Source of the DNA: Pseudomonadota bacterium
GTDB taxonomy: Bacteria > Pseudomonadota > Alphaproteobacteria > Rhizobiales > Xanthobacteraceae
DNA: 5,669 bases
NCBI GenBank assembly: GCA_023432845.1
Contig: JAEZEY010000429.1
Location: forward strand, 1-5,669
Reading direction: 5' to 3'
Shown piece by piece: positions 1 through 5,669 of this stretch (positions are counted from its first letter, which is position 1; every line of letters begins with the position of its first letter). The position numbers and the translations under genes were made by a program. The notes under the pieces were generated by a model that was given only the letters and a program-made list of their open reading frames with translations, was not told where the DNA came from and ran no database searches.

Positions 1-456
1 CTTCTGTTCTTCCTCGGCCTTGTGACGGGCCTCTTCCTCGCGCTTGCGGGCTTCGGCGGCTTCGCGCTCGGCCTGTTCGATATACTCACGCGAGGCGCGG
101 CGCTTGGCCTCTGCCTCGGCGGCCTTGCGCTCCTCCGCTTCGCGCACGCGCGAGTCGGCCAGAGCGTGGGCACGTGCGGCCATTTCCTCTTCGGTCAGCG
201 TACGCAACACGACGCCGGATTTCGGCGTCTGCGGAGCGGGCGCTTTCGGCGCTGGCGCGGCAGCCTTCGGCGCCTCGACGGGAGCCGGCTCGGCCTTGGC
301 TTCGGCCGGCCCGCTGACGGTGCGGCGCTTGATCTTCTCGACGACGACAGACTTGCTGCGGCCATGGCTGAAACTCTGGCGCACCACGCCCGTTTCCGTG
401 CGCGGCTTCAGCGTCAGCGTCAGTTTCTTTTCGCCAGGGTTCTTGGTGTCGCTCAT
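1..456 (-). CDS. infB: Translation initiation factor IF-2, N-terminal part (truncated by window edge)
   Basis: IF-2 is the GTPase that positions fMet-tRNA on the 30S subunit and promotes 50S joining. Only the first 152 codons lie here and the frame stays open to base 1. The protein begins MSDTKNPGEKKLTLTLKPRT, followed by VVRQSFSHGRSKSVVVEKIK (about residues 24-43), the N-terminal signature of alphaproteobacterial IF-2. Residues 50-78 are an Ala/Pro-rich linker. RTLTEEEMAARAHALADSR (85-103) then leads into a Glu/Lys/Ala/Arg-rich, probably helical IF-2-associated segment (about 104-152). The GTP-binding domain would lie beyond the left edge. The ATG at 454-456 is chosen because the family signature begins there. 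An AAGGA lies 14 bases upstream (471-475), a rather long spacing. The 69-base gap after ylxR shows no clear terminator, so cotranscription with nusA is expected. Identity is secure and the start is likely. Confidence 0.95.
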   Translation of the reverse strand, partial: MSDTKNPGEKKLTLTLKPRTETGVVRQSFSHGRSKSVVVEKIKRRTVSGPAEAKAEPAPVEAPKAAAPAPKAPAPQTPKSGVVLRTLTEEEMAARAHALADSRVREAEERKAAEAEAKRRASREYIEQAEREAAEARKREEEARHKAEEEQK

Positions 457-525
457 TCAGTACTGCTTTTTCCTTTTGCCCCGGAGGGCGCATTCAGTTC
501 GGGCGCATTACGTTCGCGGGCGCCT

Positions 526-1206
526 CTATGGCGCGGCCGCGCTAATTGAATCGGGCGATTTTCCGGACCGATACCGCATCAAGCGCGCGACACGGGCAAG
601 GAATGTCTCGCTCGCGGGTCCGGCAAGCACGGCAGCATGTACCACATTTGGGCGGTTCAATGCCAAATCCAAATCCTCGCCCGGAAACGCCTCGATCAGC
701 GCTATTTCCCCATTTTGGGACTGATTATTGCGCTGCAAGGCCGAATTCAGTTTCCGCTTGCCGTCGGCAGCCGCTTCCGACGCATGAACCAGCGCCAGAA
801 CGCCCGCTCCCCCCAAAGCCGCCTCGACCTTGGCGAAGCCGGTGACCACGTTGCCAGCCTTGCCGGCGATGGCCAGCGCATCGAGCGCGGACTTCGCCAG
901 CAGACGCTCTACCTCGTCCGCCAGGTCCCGCGACACCTTCATCTCGCGCTTGAAGCTGCGGGAAAAGACGTTGCGCTTGACCGCGTCACCGATCGCCTCG
1001 CGGGTCGCGGTGATCCAGAGGCCGCGGCCCGGCAATTTGCGCTTGAGGTCCGGCACGGCCTCGCCGGCCGGTCCGACGACAAAGCGCATCAGTTCGGCGA
1101 CCGGCTTGACCTCGCGCGTCAGGGCGCAGAAACGCTCCGCGCCCGCGGCGACGGAGGTCGCGCCGCGGTCGAGTTCGTCTGCGTCAGGCTGCGCGATGGC
1201 GAGCAT
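526..1206 (-). CDS. ylxR: YlxR (DUF448) RNA-binding protein fused to an L7Ae-like domain
   Basis: The 226-residue product has two parts. Residues about 24-95 form a YlxR/DUF448 domain, with the hallmarks RFCALTREVKP (25-35), LMRFVVGP (39-46) and PDLKRKLPGRGLWI (52-65). Residues about 100-205 resemble the ribosomal L7Ae/L30e fold, for example LLAKSALDALAIAGKAGNVV (102-121) followed by an Ala-rich core. Stand-alone YlxR proteins in Firmicutes are about 90 residues, and the fused form is typical of alphaproteobacteria. YlxR binds RNA; in Bacillus subtilis the homologue (RnpM) is reported to bind RNase P RNA. Whether that holds here is unknown. The ATG at 1204-1206 lies 12 bases after an AAGGAGA (1219-1225) that begins just past the nusA stop codon. 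The gene sits between nusA and infB, the usual place for this family. Residues 145-170 are polar and poorly conserved in appearance. Confidence 0.92.
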   Translation of the reverse strand: MLAIAQPDADELDRGATSVAAGAERFCALTREVKPVAELMRFVVGPAGEAVPDLKRKLPGRGLWITATREAIGDAVKRNVFSRSFKREMKVSRDLADEVERLLAKSALDALAIAGKAGNVVTGFAKVEAALGGAGVLALVHASEAAADGKRKLNSALQRNNQSQNGEIALIEAFPGEDLDLALNRPNVVHAAVLAGPASETFLARVARLMRYRSGKSPDSISAAAP

Positions 1207-1226
1207 ACGTCGAACAGTTCTCCTTG

Positions 1227-2831
1227 TTAGGCCGGTTCGCCTTCGGCCTCAGCCTCGGCCGGTGCGTTCTGCGCCGCGAGTTCAGCCTCGGTGATCCAGC
1301 CGGCCTTGAGGCGCGCCTGCATGACGATCGACTCGGCTTCTTCGCGGGACACATCGAGGCCATCGAGGAAGCCCGGCTCGTGCTTGGTCTCGCCATCCTT
1401 GCGTTCCGTCCAGCCGACGAGATCGTCGGCGGCGCAGCCGGCGAGATCCTCCACGGTCTTCACCTCGTTCTCGCCGAGCTTGACCATCATCGCGGTGGTG
1501 ACGCCCTCGACATCGCGCAGTTCGTCGGCAACGCCGAGTTCCTTGCGCTTCTCGTCGAGCTCGTTCTCGTAGCGGGCGATGTAGTCGCGGGCGCGGCTCT
1601 GCAGCTCGCGCGCGGTGTCCTCATCGAAGCCTTCGATGCTGGAGATTTCCTTCTCGTCCACCAGCGCCAGCTCTTCGATCGAGGAGAAGCCTTCGGATGC
1701 GAGCAGCTGACCGACCACCTCGTCGAGATCGAGCGCTTCGACGAAGGTCTTCGTGCGGCTTTCGAACTCGGCGGTGCGACGCTCGGATTCTTCCTGCTCG
1801 GTCAGGATGTCGATATCCCAGCCGGTGAGTTGCGAGGCCAGGCGCACATTCTGGCCGCGGCGGCCGATGGCGAGCGACAGCTGCGCATCCGGCACCACGA
1901 CTTCGATGCGTTCCTTGTCTTCGTCAAGCACGACCTTGGCGACTTCTGCCGGCGCCAGCGCGTTGACGACGAAGGTCGCGATATCCGGCGACCACGGAAT
2001 GATGTCGATTTTCTCGCCCTGCAGCTCGTTGACCACGGCCTGCACGCGCGAACCACGCATACCGACGCAGGCGCCGACCGGATCGACGCTGGAATCCCGC
2101 GAAATCACGGCGATCTTGGCGCGCGAGCCCGGATCGCGGGCCACGGCGCGGACCTCGACGATGCCGTCGTAGATTTCCGGCACTTCCTGCGCGAACAGCT
2201 TGGCGGTGAACTGCGGATGCGTGCGCGACAGGAAAATCTGCGGGCCGCGCGGCTCGCGGCGCACGTCGTAGATATAGGCGCGGATACGGTCGCCGTTGCG
2301 GAACACTTCGCGCGGCAACAGTTCGTCGCGGCGGACGATGGCTTCGCCGCGGCCGAGATCGACCACCACGTTGCCGTATTCGACGCGCTTGACAACGCCG
2401 TTGACGATCTCGCCGATGCGATCCTTGTATTCGGCGTACTGACGGTCGCGCTCGGCTTCGCGCACCTTCTGCACGATGACCTGCTTGGCCGACTGCGCGG
2501 CGATGCGGCCATATTCGAGCGGCGGCAGCGGATCGGCGATGGTGTCGCCGACCTGCGCGGCCGGGTGACGGCGGCGGGCATCGGCAAGCGTGATCTGCGA
2601 CGAGGGATTCTCGACGGCCTCGACCACCAGCATGTGACGCATCAATTTGAGCTCGCCGGTCTTCGGCTCGATCTCGGCATGAACGTCGGTCTCGGCGCCG
2701 TAGCGCGAGCGCGCTGCCTTGGCGATGGCGTCTTCCATCGCCGCGATGACGATGCCGCGGTCGATCGACTTTTCGCGGGCGACCGCATCGGCGATCTGCA
2801 ACAGTTCCAGCCTGTTGGCGCTAACAGCCAT
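1227..2831 (-). CDS. nusA: Transcription termination/antitermination factor NusA
   Basis: NusA binds RNA polymerase and nascent RNA, stimulates pausing and hairpin-dependent termination, and takes part in rRNA antitermination. The 534-residue protein shows the complete layout. The N-terminal polymerase-binding domain spans about 1-130 (NRLELLQIADAVAREKSI, 6-23). The S1 domain is about 138-202 (GEIVNGVVKRVEYGNVVVDL). KH1 carries GMRG at 257-260 after SVDPVGACV, and KH2 carries GRRG at 323-326 in LSLAIGRRGQNVRLAS. The C-terminus (about 365-512) has two helix-hairpin-helix repeats, around 370-420 and 437-474, and ends with LKAGWITEAELAA and an acidic Ala/Glu tail. The ATG start has an AGAGGAG (2841-2847) nine bases upstream. 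The stop codon is 20 bases before ylxR and the gene begins 25 bases after rimP. Length and domains are normal for alphaproteobacteria. Confidence 0.98.
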   Translation of the reverse strand: MAVSANRLELLQIADAVAREKSIDRGIVIAAMEDAIAKAARSRYGAETDVHAEIEPKTGELKLMRHMLVVEAVENPSSQITLADARRRHPAAQVGDTIADPLPPLEYGRIAAQSAKQVIVQKVREAERDRQYAEYKDRIGEIVNGVVKRVEYGNVVVDLGRGEAIVRRDELLPREVFRNGDRIRAYIYDVRREPRGPQIFLSRTHPQFTAKLFAQEVPEIYDGIVEVRAVARDPGSRAKIAVISRDSSVDPVGACVGMRGSRVQAVVNELQGEKIDIIPWSPDIATFVVNALAPAEVAKVVLDEDKERIEVVVPDAQLSLAIGRRGQNVRLASQLTGWDIDILTEQEESERRTAEFESRTKTFVEALDLDEVVGQLLASEGFSSIEELALVDEKEISSIEGFDEDTARELQSRARDYIARYENELDEKRKELGVADELRDVEGVTTAMMVKLGENEVKTVEDLAGCAADDLVGWTERKDGETKHEPGFLDGLDVSREEAESIVMQARLKAGWITEAELAAQNAPAEAEAEGEPA

Positions 2832-2856
2832 AGCTGTGGACTCCTCTTTCGTTCGT

Positions 2857-3543
2857 TTATCGAGTGGCGGATTTGGCAGCCTTCTTGGCCTGCTTCAGTC
2901 GCCGTTGTTCCTTCTTTGCCTCGCGCAATTCGCGCTTGGCAGCTTTCTCGGCGCGCAAGGCCTCGCTCACCAGTTCGTCGGTGAGAACGAGCTTTGCTTC
3001 GCCCATATCCGTGATCGGCAGCAGCACTGCCGGGTCTTCGCCCGCTTTGGGGTCGTCGCGCATCAAGCGCGCATTGTCGCCCTCGAGGCCGTTGAGAATG
3101 CCGCGGAAGCGCTTCCGGCCGGCGACCGGAACTTCCATCTCGACCTTCACCAGGTGGCCGGCGTAGCGCTCGAAATCCGAGCGGCGCACCAGCGGCCGGT
3201 CGATACCGGGCGAGGAAATCTCCAGCCGGTAGGCGCGGTCGATGGGCTCGTTGACGTCGAAAACCGGCGACAAAGCCCGCGAAATCGCTTCGCAATCGTC
3301 CACCGTCATGGTGCCGTCCGGGCGCTCCGCCATGATCTGGATGGTGCATTCCTCGGCGGAAGAAACCCTAATCCGAACAAGACGATAGCCCAGCTGCTCA
3401 ACCACCGGGCCGGCGATCGCGGCGACCCGGGCCGGCAGGCCGGTCTCGGCAATCAGGCGCGGTTCATCGCTGGCGCTCCCTTGATCCAAGGGAGCCAGTT
3501 CCACGCCGGAAACCTGATTTTCGTCGCGCTCGCCTGAGGCCAT
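2857..3543 (-). CDS. rimP: Ribosome maturation factor RimP
   Basis: RimP binds the free 30S subunit and assists late maturation of the head and central pseudoknot region. The 228-residue protein has the RimP N-terminal domain at about 37-117, ending in the family signature YRLEISSPGIDRPLVRRSDF (105-124). The SH3-like C-terminal domain runs from about 125 to 192 (GHLVKVEME, KRFRGILNGLEGDNARL). A lysine/arginine-rich tail (about 200-225) is probably helical and RNA-binding. The first 30 residues are a polar, poorly conserved extension of the kind often seen in Bradyrhizobium relatives. The ATG at 3541-3543 is the first in the frame, but no good Shine-Dalgarno sequence precedes it, so the exact start is less sure than the identity. 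It is the first gene of the operon and lies 36 bases downstream of the leader terminator's U-tract end. Confidence 0.95.
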   Translation of the reverse strand: MASGERDENQVSGVELAPLDQGSASDEPRLIAETGLPARVAAIAGPVVEQLGYRLVRIRVSSAEECTIQIMAERPDGTMTVDDCEAISRALSPVFDVNEPIDRAYRLEISSPGIDRPLVRRSDFERYAGHLVKVEMEVPVAGRKRFRGILNGLEGDNARLMRDDPKAGEDPAVLLPITDMGEAKLVLTDELVSEALRAEKAAKRELREAKKEQRRLKQAKKAAKSATR

Positions 3544-3567
3544 GTTGCGCTGAGCTATGCCTGTAAC

Positions 3568-3599
3568 AGAAAAAGAGCGGGCCCCGGGGGACCCACTCT
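3568..3599 (-). terminator. Intrinsic terminator hairpin in the rimP leader
   Basis: Read on the minus strand, AGAGTGGGTCC pairs with GGGCCCGCTCT across the four-base loop CCCG. This makes an 11-bp stem with two G-U pairs, and five Ts (3570-3574, the first shared with the stem) then C and T follow at once. On the plus strand there is no T-tract after the stem, so it should act on transcripts entering rimP. The trmB gene upstream on this strand is about 1.4 kb away, past an opposing gene. The element therefore more likely attenuates the operon than ends trmB mRNA. Confidence 0.75.
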
Positions 3600-3621
3600 C
3601 AGAACCTGATTTGGTTTTGAG
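3598..3621 (-). promoter_or_regulatory. Upstream leader hairpin abutting the terminator
   Basis: On the minus strand CTCAAAACC and GGTTCTGAG flank the hexaloop AAATCA, giving a nine-position stem with one A-C mismatch. Its 3' arm shares two bases with the 5' arm of the terminator (3598-3599), so the two stems compete only at their bases. It could be a NusA or RimP binding site or the start of an antiterminator, but the sequence alone does not show which. Confidence 0.45.
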
Positions 3622-3635
3622 GGTGTATCGATTGA

Positions 3636-3670
3636 CAGCGCAAATATAGCGAATTTTCGGCCTCGCGCAA
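3636..3670 (-). promoter_or_regulatory. Candidate housekeeping promoter for rimP-nusA-ylxR-infB
   Basis: The minus strand has TTGCGC (3665-3670), a 16-base spacer and TATATT (3643-3648) inside GCTATATTTG. The -10 matches the sigma-70 consensus at five of six positions and resembles the alphaproteobacterial GCTANAWC form. The -35 matches only three positions. The predicted start near 3636 places the leader hairpins entirely within the transcript. This is the best promoter candidate in the intergenic region. Confidence 0.5.
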
Positions 3671-3777
3671 GGGTGGCGAGCCGGCCGTCACGGCTAACGC
3701 TTCCTTCACAACTTGCCCTTACGATTGGTTAAAGCGCCGCGGCAGGGTCGCCGGCGGTGCCTGTGTAGGTTTGCGTG

Positions 3778-4857
3778 ATGGCTGCTCCTGCCTCCCTGCT
3801 TCCCGAACTGGAAGAGGTCGTCCAGCACGGCTCCGCCGAGAAGCGGGCCGAGACGCTGCGACGCATCACGACTCTATTTCTCGACGGCGCCCCGAGCTTC
3901 AACGATCATCATGTCGCGCTGTTTGACGATGTCATCGGCTGCCTGATCGCGGAGATCGAGGCCAAGGCGCTCGCCGAGCTGGCGCGCCGCATCGCGCCTG
4001 TCGAAAACGCGCCCGCCAAGGTCGTGGCAACGCTCGCCAGGAACGACGACATCGATGTCGCCGGGCCGGTGCTGCGCGCGGGGCAACTGTCCGACCCCGA
4101 TCTTGTCGCGATTGCCGAGACCAAGAGCCAGGCGCACCTGCTGGCCATGGCGTCGCGTCAGCGGCTCAGCGAAGTGGTGTCCGATGTGCTGGTGAAGCGC
4201 GGCGACCGCGACGTCGCGCACAGCATCGTCATCAATCCCGGCGCCGCCTTGTCGGAACGAGCTTTCACCAATCTGATCAACCGCGCGCAGATGGACGGCG
4301 ATCTCGCCGAGAAGGTCGGCCGCCGCACCGACATTCCGCCGCGGCTGTTTCGCCAGCTTCTGCTGCAGGCCAGCGAAGTGGTGCAGAAACGCCTGCTCGC
4401 CGCCGCGAGCCCCGAGACGCAGGCCGAGATCCGCAAGATCCTGGCCAAGGTCACCGACGAAGTCGGCGCCAAGGCCGCGCCGCGCAACTACACGGCCGCG
4501 CTCGCCGCAGTGCGCGCGCTGCACAAGGAGCGACGGCTTACCGAGGCCGACGTTTCGAACTACGCCGAGAGCGGCAAGTACGAAGAGACCATCGCGGCTT
4601 TGTCGACGATTTGCGCCGTGCCGGTCGAGGTCGTCGATCGCCTGATGAACGGCGAGCGCGCCGATCCCGTGCTGATCCTCGCCCGCTCGGTCAATTTCGG
4701 CTGGCCGACGGTGAAGGCGGTGATCAATGCGCGGCCGGGCCCGAAGCCGACGCAAAGCGTGATCGACGCCGCGCACGAGAATTTCGAGCGGCTCACCGAG
4801 CCGACCGCGCAGCGTGTCGTGCGCTTCTGGCAGGTGCGGCAAGGCACGGGGGAGTGA
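3778..4857 (+). CDS. DUF2336 family protein of unknown function
   Basis: The 359-residue product looks like an alphaproteobacterial DUF2336 protein; its role is not known and no catalytic motif is visible. It is predicted soluble and almost entirely helical, with no signal peptide or membrane segment. Residues about 15-190 read as tandem helix pairs resembling HEAT repeats, for example KVVATLARNDDIDVAGPVLR (81-100), DLVAIAETKSQAHLLAMAS (108-126) and VLVKRGDRDVAHSIVINPGA (137-156). This suggests a protein-binding scaffold (inference). A second block (about 236-352) includes SGKYEETIAALSTICAVPVE and ends in RVVRFWQVRQ. The start is ATG 3778; GTG at 3775 is directly adjacent and in frame, and an AGG at 3767-3769 is the only weak ribosome site. 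The gene is divergent from rimP and convergent with trmB. Its base composition matches its neighbours, so recent foreign origin is not indicated. Confidence 0.85.
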   Translation: MAAPASLLPELEEVVQHGSAEKRAETLRRITTLFLDGAPSFNDHHVALFDDVIGCLIAEIEAKALAELARRIAPVENAPAKVVATLARNDDIDVAGPVLRAGQLSDPDLVAIAETKSQAHLLAMASRQRLSEVVSDVLVKRGDRDVAHSIVINPGAALSERAFTNLINRAQMDGDLAEKVGRRTDIPPRLFRQLLLQASEVVQKRLLAAASPETQAEIRKILAKVTDEVGAKAAPRNYTAALAAVRALHKERRLTEADVSNYAESGKYEETIAALSTICAVPVEVVDRLMNGERADPVLILARSVNFGWPTVKAVINARPGPKPTQSVIDAAHENFERLTEPTAQRVVRFWQVRQGTGE

Positions 4858-4861
4858 TGCC

Positions 4862-4963
4862 CGTCATTCCGGGACATCGCGAAGCGATGGGCCCGGAATC
4901 CAGATGCGCATGAGGGCGCCTGGATTCCGGGTTCGCTCACTTCATTCGCGCCCCGGAATGACG
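4862..4963. repeat. Nested intergenic palindrome (REP-like, three-armed)
   Basis: The 102-base element fills nearly the whole gap between two convergent stop codons. The outer arms CGTCATTCCGGG (4862-4873) and CCCGGAATGACG (4952-4963) pair perfectly over 12 bp. Inside lie a 6-bp hairpin CATCGC-GAA-GCGATG (4875-4889) and a perfect 12-bp stem CCCGGAATCCAG (4892-4903) with CTGGATTCCGGG (4920-4931) around a 16-base loop. The core CCGGAAT or its complement occurs four times. Such CATTCCGGG palindromes are, to my knowledge, dispersed in many copies in Bradyrhizobium and Rhodopseudomonas-type genomes. Lacking T-tracts, it is not a canonical intrinsic terminator, though folding in RNA could still help end or protect both transcripts. 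Confidence 0.85.
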
Positions 4964-4965
4964 CG

Positions 4966-5669
4966 TTACTTCTTCCGAAAAACAAAATACGCCGGCGTTC
5001 TTCCCTCACGGATCGCCTTGGCTTCGTAGCGCGTGCGGGTCCAGCCGTCCCACGGTTTGCGCCAGTCGTCGGCCTGCTCGGCGGTCCAGGTGAAATCAGA
5101 TGAGCGCATGATGCGCGCCAGCGCATAGGTCATGTAGCTCGGAATGTCGGTGGCGAAGCGCAGTTCGCCGCCGCTTTTCAAGAGACGCGCCAGCCGCGGC
5201 AGGCTTTCATCCTGAATGAAGCGGCGCTTCCACTGTCGCCGCTTCGGCCACGGATCGGGGTACAGAAGATCGATGCGCGAGAACGCGCCGGCCGGCAGCC
5301 AGTCGAGCAGGTCCGTGGCATCGCCATGGAAGACGCGAATGTTGGTGAGGTCTTCGTCGTCGATTGCGACGAGCAGCTTGCCGACCGCGTTGAGAAAGCC
5401 GTCGGCGCCGATGAACCCCTGCTCGGGATGCGCCATCGCCTGCGCGATGAGATGCTCGCCGCCGCCGAAGCCGATCTCGAGTCGCAGTGTCTTTGGCGCA
5501 TGCGGAAACAGCGTTGAGAGATCGGGGGGCGCGGGCTTGCTGAGATCGAGCGCCAGCTTCGGCAGCAACTCGTCGAACAATTCCGATTGCCGCGCGCGCA
5601 AGGGATGGCCCTTGCGCCGGCCGAAGAAGGCGCGTTGCGGAATGTCGTCGTCGCGGTCGTTGCTGCTCA
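4966..5669 (-). CDS. trmB: tRNA (guanine-N7-)-methyltransferase TrmB (5' end at window edge)
   Basis: TrmB uses S-adenosylmethionine to form m7G at position 46 in the tRNA variable loop. The frame runs from the right edge to a TAA at 4966-4968, about 234 residues, normal for the family. The conserved N-terminal AFFGRRKGHPLRARQ is coded from about 5631 down to 5587, so the gene extends upstream of the in-frame TTG at 5599-5601. The bases at 5668-5669 read TG on the minus strand and are probably the end of the start codon, whose first base is just outside. Counting from there, the SAM-binding motif I LEIGFGGGEH is at 64-73, the tRNA-binding/catalytic segment DLLYPDPWPKRRQWKRRF at 134-151, and the C-terminal motif RTRYEAKAIREGR at about 212-224. 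All key elements are intact. In relatives trmB precedes rimP on the same strand; here the DUF2336 gene lies between them, opposed. Confidence 0.95.
   Translation of the reverse strand, partial: SSNDRDDDIPQRAFFGRRKGHPLRARQSELFDELLPKLALDLSKPAPPDLSTLFPHAPKTLRLEIGFGGGEHLIAQAMAHPEQGFIGADGFLNAVGKLLVAIDDEDLTNIRVFHGDATDLLDWLPAGAFSRIDLLYPDPWPKRRQWKRRFIQDESLPRLARLLKSGGELRFATDIPSYMTYALARIMRSSDFTWTAEQADDWRKPWDGWTRTRYEAKAIREGRTPAYFVFRKK

Larger units (their letters stand above)
3544..3636 (-). ncRNA. Predicted 5' leader of the rimP-nusA-infB operon with attenuator structure
   Basis: If transcription starts about seven bases after the TATATT box, near 3636, the mRNA has a leader of roughly 93 nucleotides before the rimP ATG. 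It contains two adjacent hairpins, the second followed by a U-tract. This is the arrangement of a transcription attenuator. A conserved rimP leader with a terminator has been described bioinformatically in proteobacteria (Rfam 'rimP leader', from memory), and this may be an instance. No ATG-started leader peptide is present, so ribosome-stalling attenuation is unlikely. NusA itself, which stimulates intrinsic termination, is an attractive feedback regulator, but that is inference. Confidence 0.55.

Noticed and set aside
86..493. A 135-codon minus-strand frame starting upstream of infB
   Set aside because: It overlaps the IF-2 N-terminus in another frame and reads as an Arg/Gly-rich shadow; the IF-2 frame carries the known signature.
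1224..2984. A 586-codon open frame on the plus strand opposite nusA
   Set aside because: It is the mirror of nusA codon bias in high-GC DNA; its product has no recognisable family and overlaps a certain gene along its whole length.
3555..3596. A possible 13-codon leader peptide beginning with GTG in the rimP leader
   Set aside because: It lies inside the terminator stem, has no ribosome-binding site, and has no run of codons for a regulating amino acid.
3632..3637. A perfect TTGACA on the plus strand that could serve the DUF2336 gene
   Set aside because: No acceptable -10 box lies 16-18 bases downstream; it probably arises by chance. An alternative pair, TTCACA (3705-3710) and TTAAAG (3729-3734) with 18 bases between, has a poor -10 and is also not convincing.
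3736..3760. GC-rich bulged hairpin (CCGC-GGC with GCC-GCGG) upstream of the DUF2336 start
   Set aside because: Only seven base pairs with a bulge, no U-tract and no known riboswitch pattern; expected by chance at this GC content.
3544..3777. A tRNA gene upstream of rimP, as in the metY-rimP operon of enteric bacteria
   Set aside because: No cloverleaf, T-loop GTTCRANYC or CCA end is visible on the minus strand of the intergenic region.
3874..4842. A 322-codon open frame on the minus strand opposite the DUF2336 gene
   Set aside because: The histidine/arginine/glycine-rich product resembles no family and is typical of antisense shadow frames; the plus-strand frame has the DUF2336 pattern.

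Overview
The window is high-GC DNA from an alphaproteobacterium, most likely of the order Hyphomicrobiales near Bradyrhizobium, Rhodopseudomonas or Pseudolabrys. This rests on the sequence style of NusA, RimP and the IF-2 N-terminus, a YlxR domain fused to an L7Ae-like domain, a DUF2336 gene, and an intergenic palindrome of the CATTCCGGG type common in those genomes. The taxonomic call is from recognition, not from a search.

The left 3.6 kb is the conserved translation/transcription operon, read right to left on the minus strand: rimP (3543-2857), nusA (2831-1227), ylxR-L7Ae (1206-526) and the first 152 codons of infB (456-1, cut by the window edge). The gaps are 25, 20 and 69 bases, with readable Shine-Dalgarno sequences before nusA and ylxR, so one transcript is expected. 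RimP matures the 30S subunit, NusA controls RNA polymerase pausing and termination, YlxR is an RNA-binding protein, and IF-2 brings initiator tRNA to the ribosome.

The 234-base region 3544-3777 separates rimP from a divergent gene. On the minus strand it holds a plausible promoter with a GCTATATTTG -10 region. About 40 bases downstream is a strong intrinsic-terminator hairpin with a U-tract, preceded by a second hairpin that overlaps it by two bases. This looks like a transcription attenuator in the rimP leader and is the most interesting regulatory feature of the window.

On the plus strand, 3778-4857 encodes a DUF2336-family all-helical protein of unknown function. It faces trmB (minus strand, 4966 to the right edge), the tRNA m7G46 methyltransferase, which is essentially complete in the window. 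The 108-base gap between the two convergent stop codons is almost filled by a 102-base nested palindrome (4862-4963) that resembles dispersed palindromic repeats.

No mobile gene, CRISPR array, RNA gene or new multi-gene system is visible. This is a housekeeping locus with one uncharacterised gene, a likely attenuator and a palindromic repeat.
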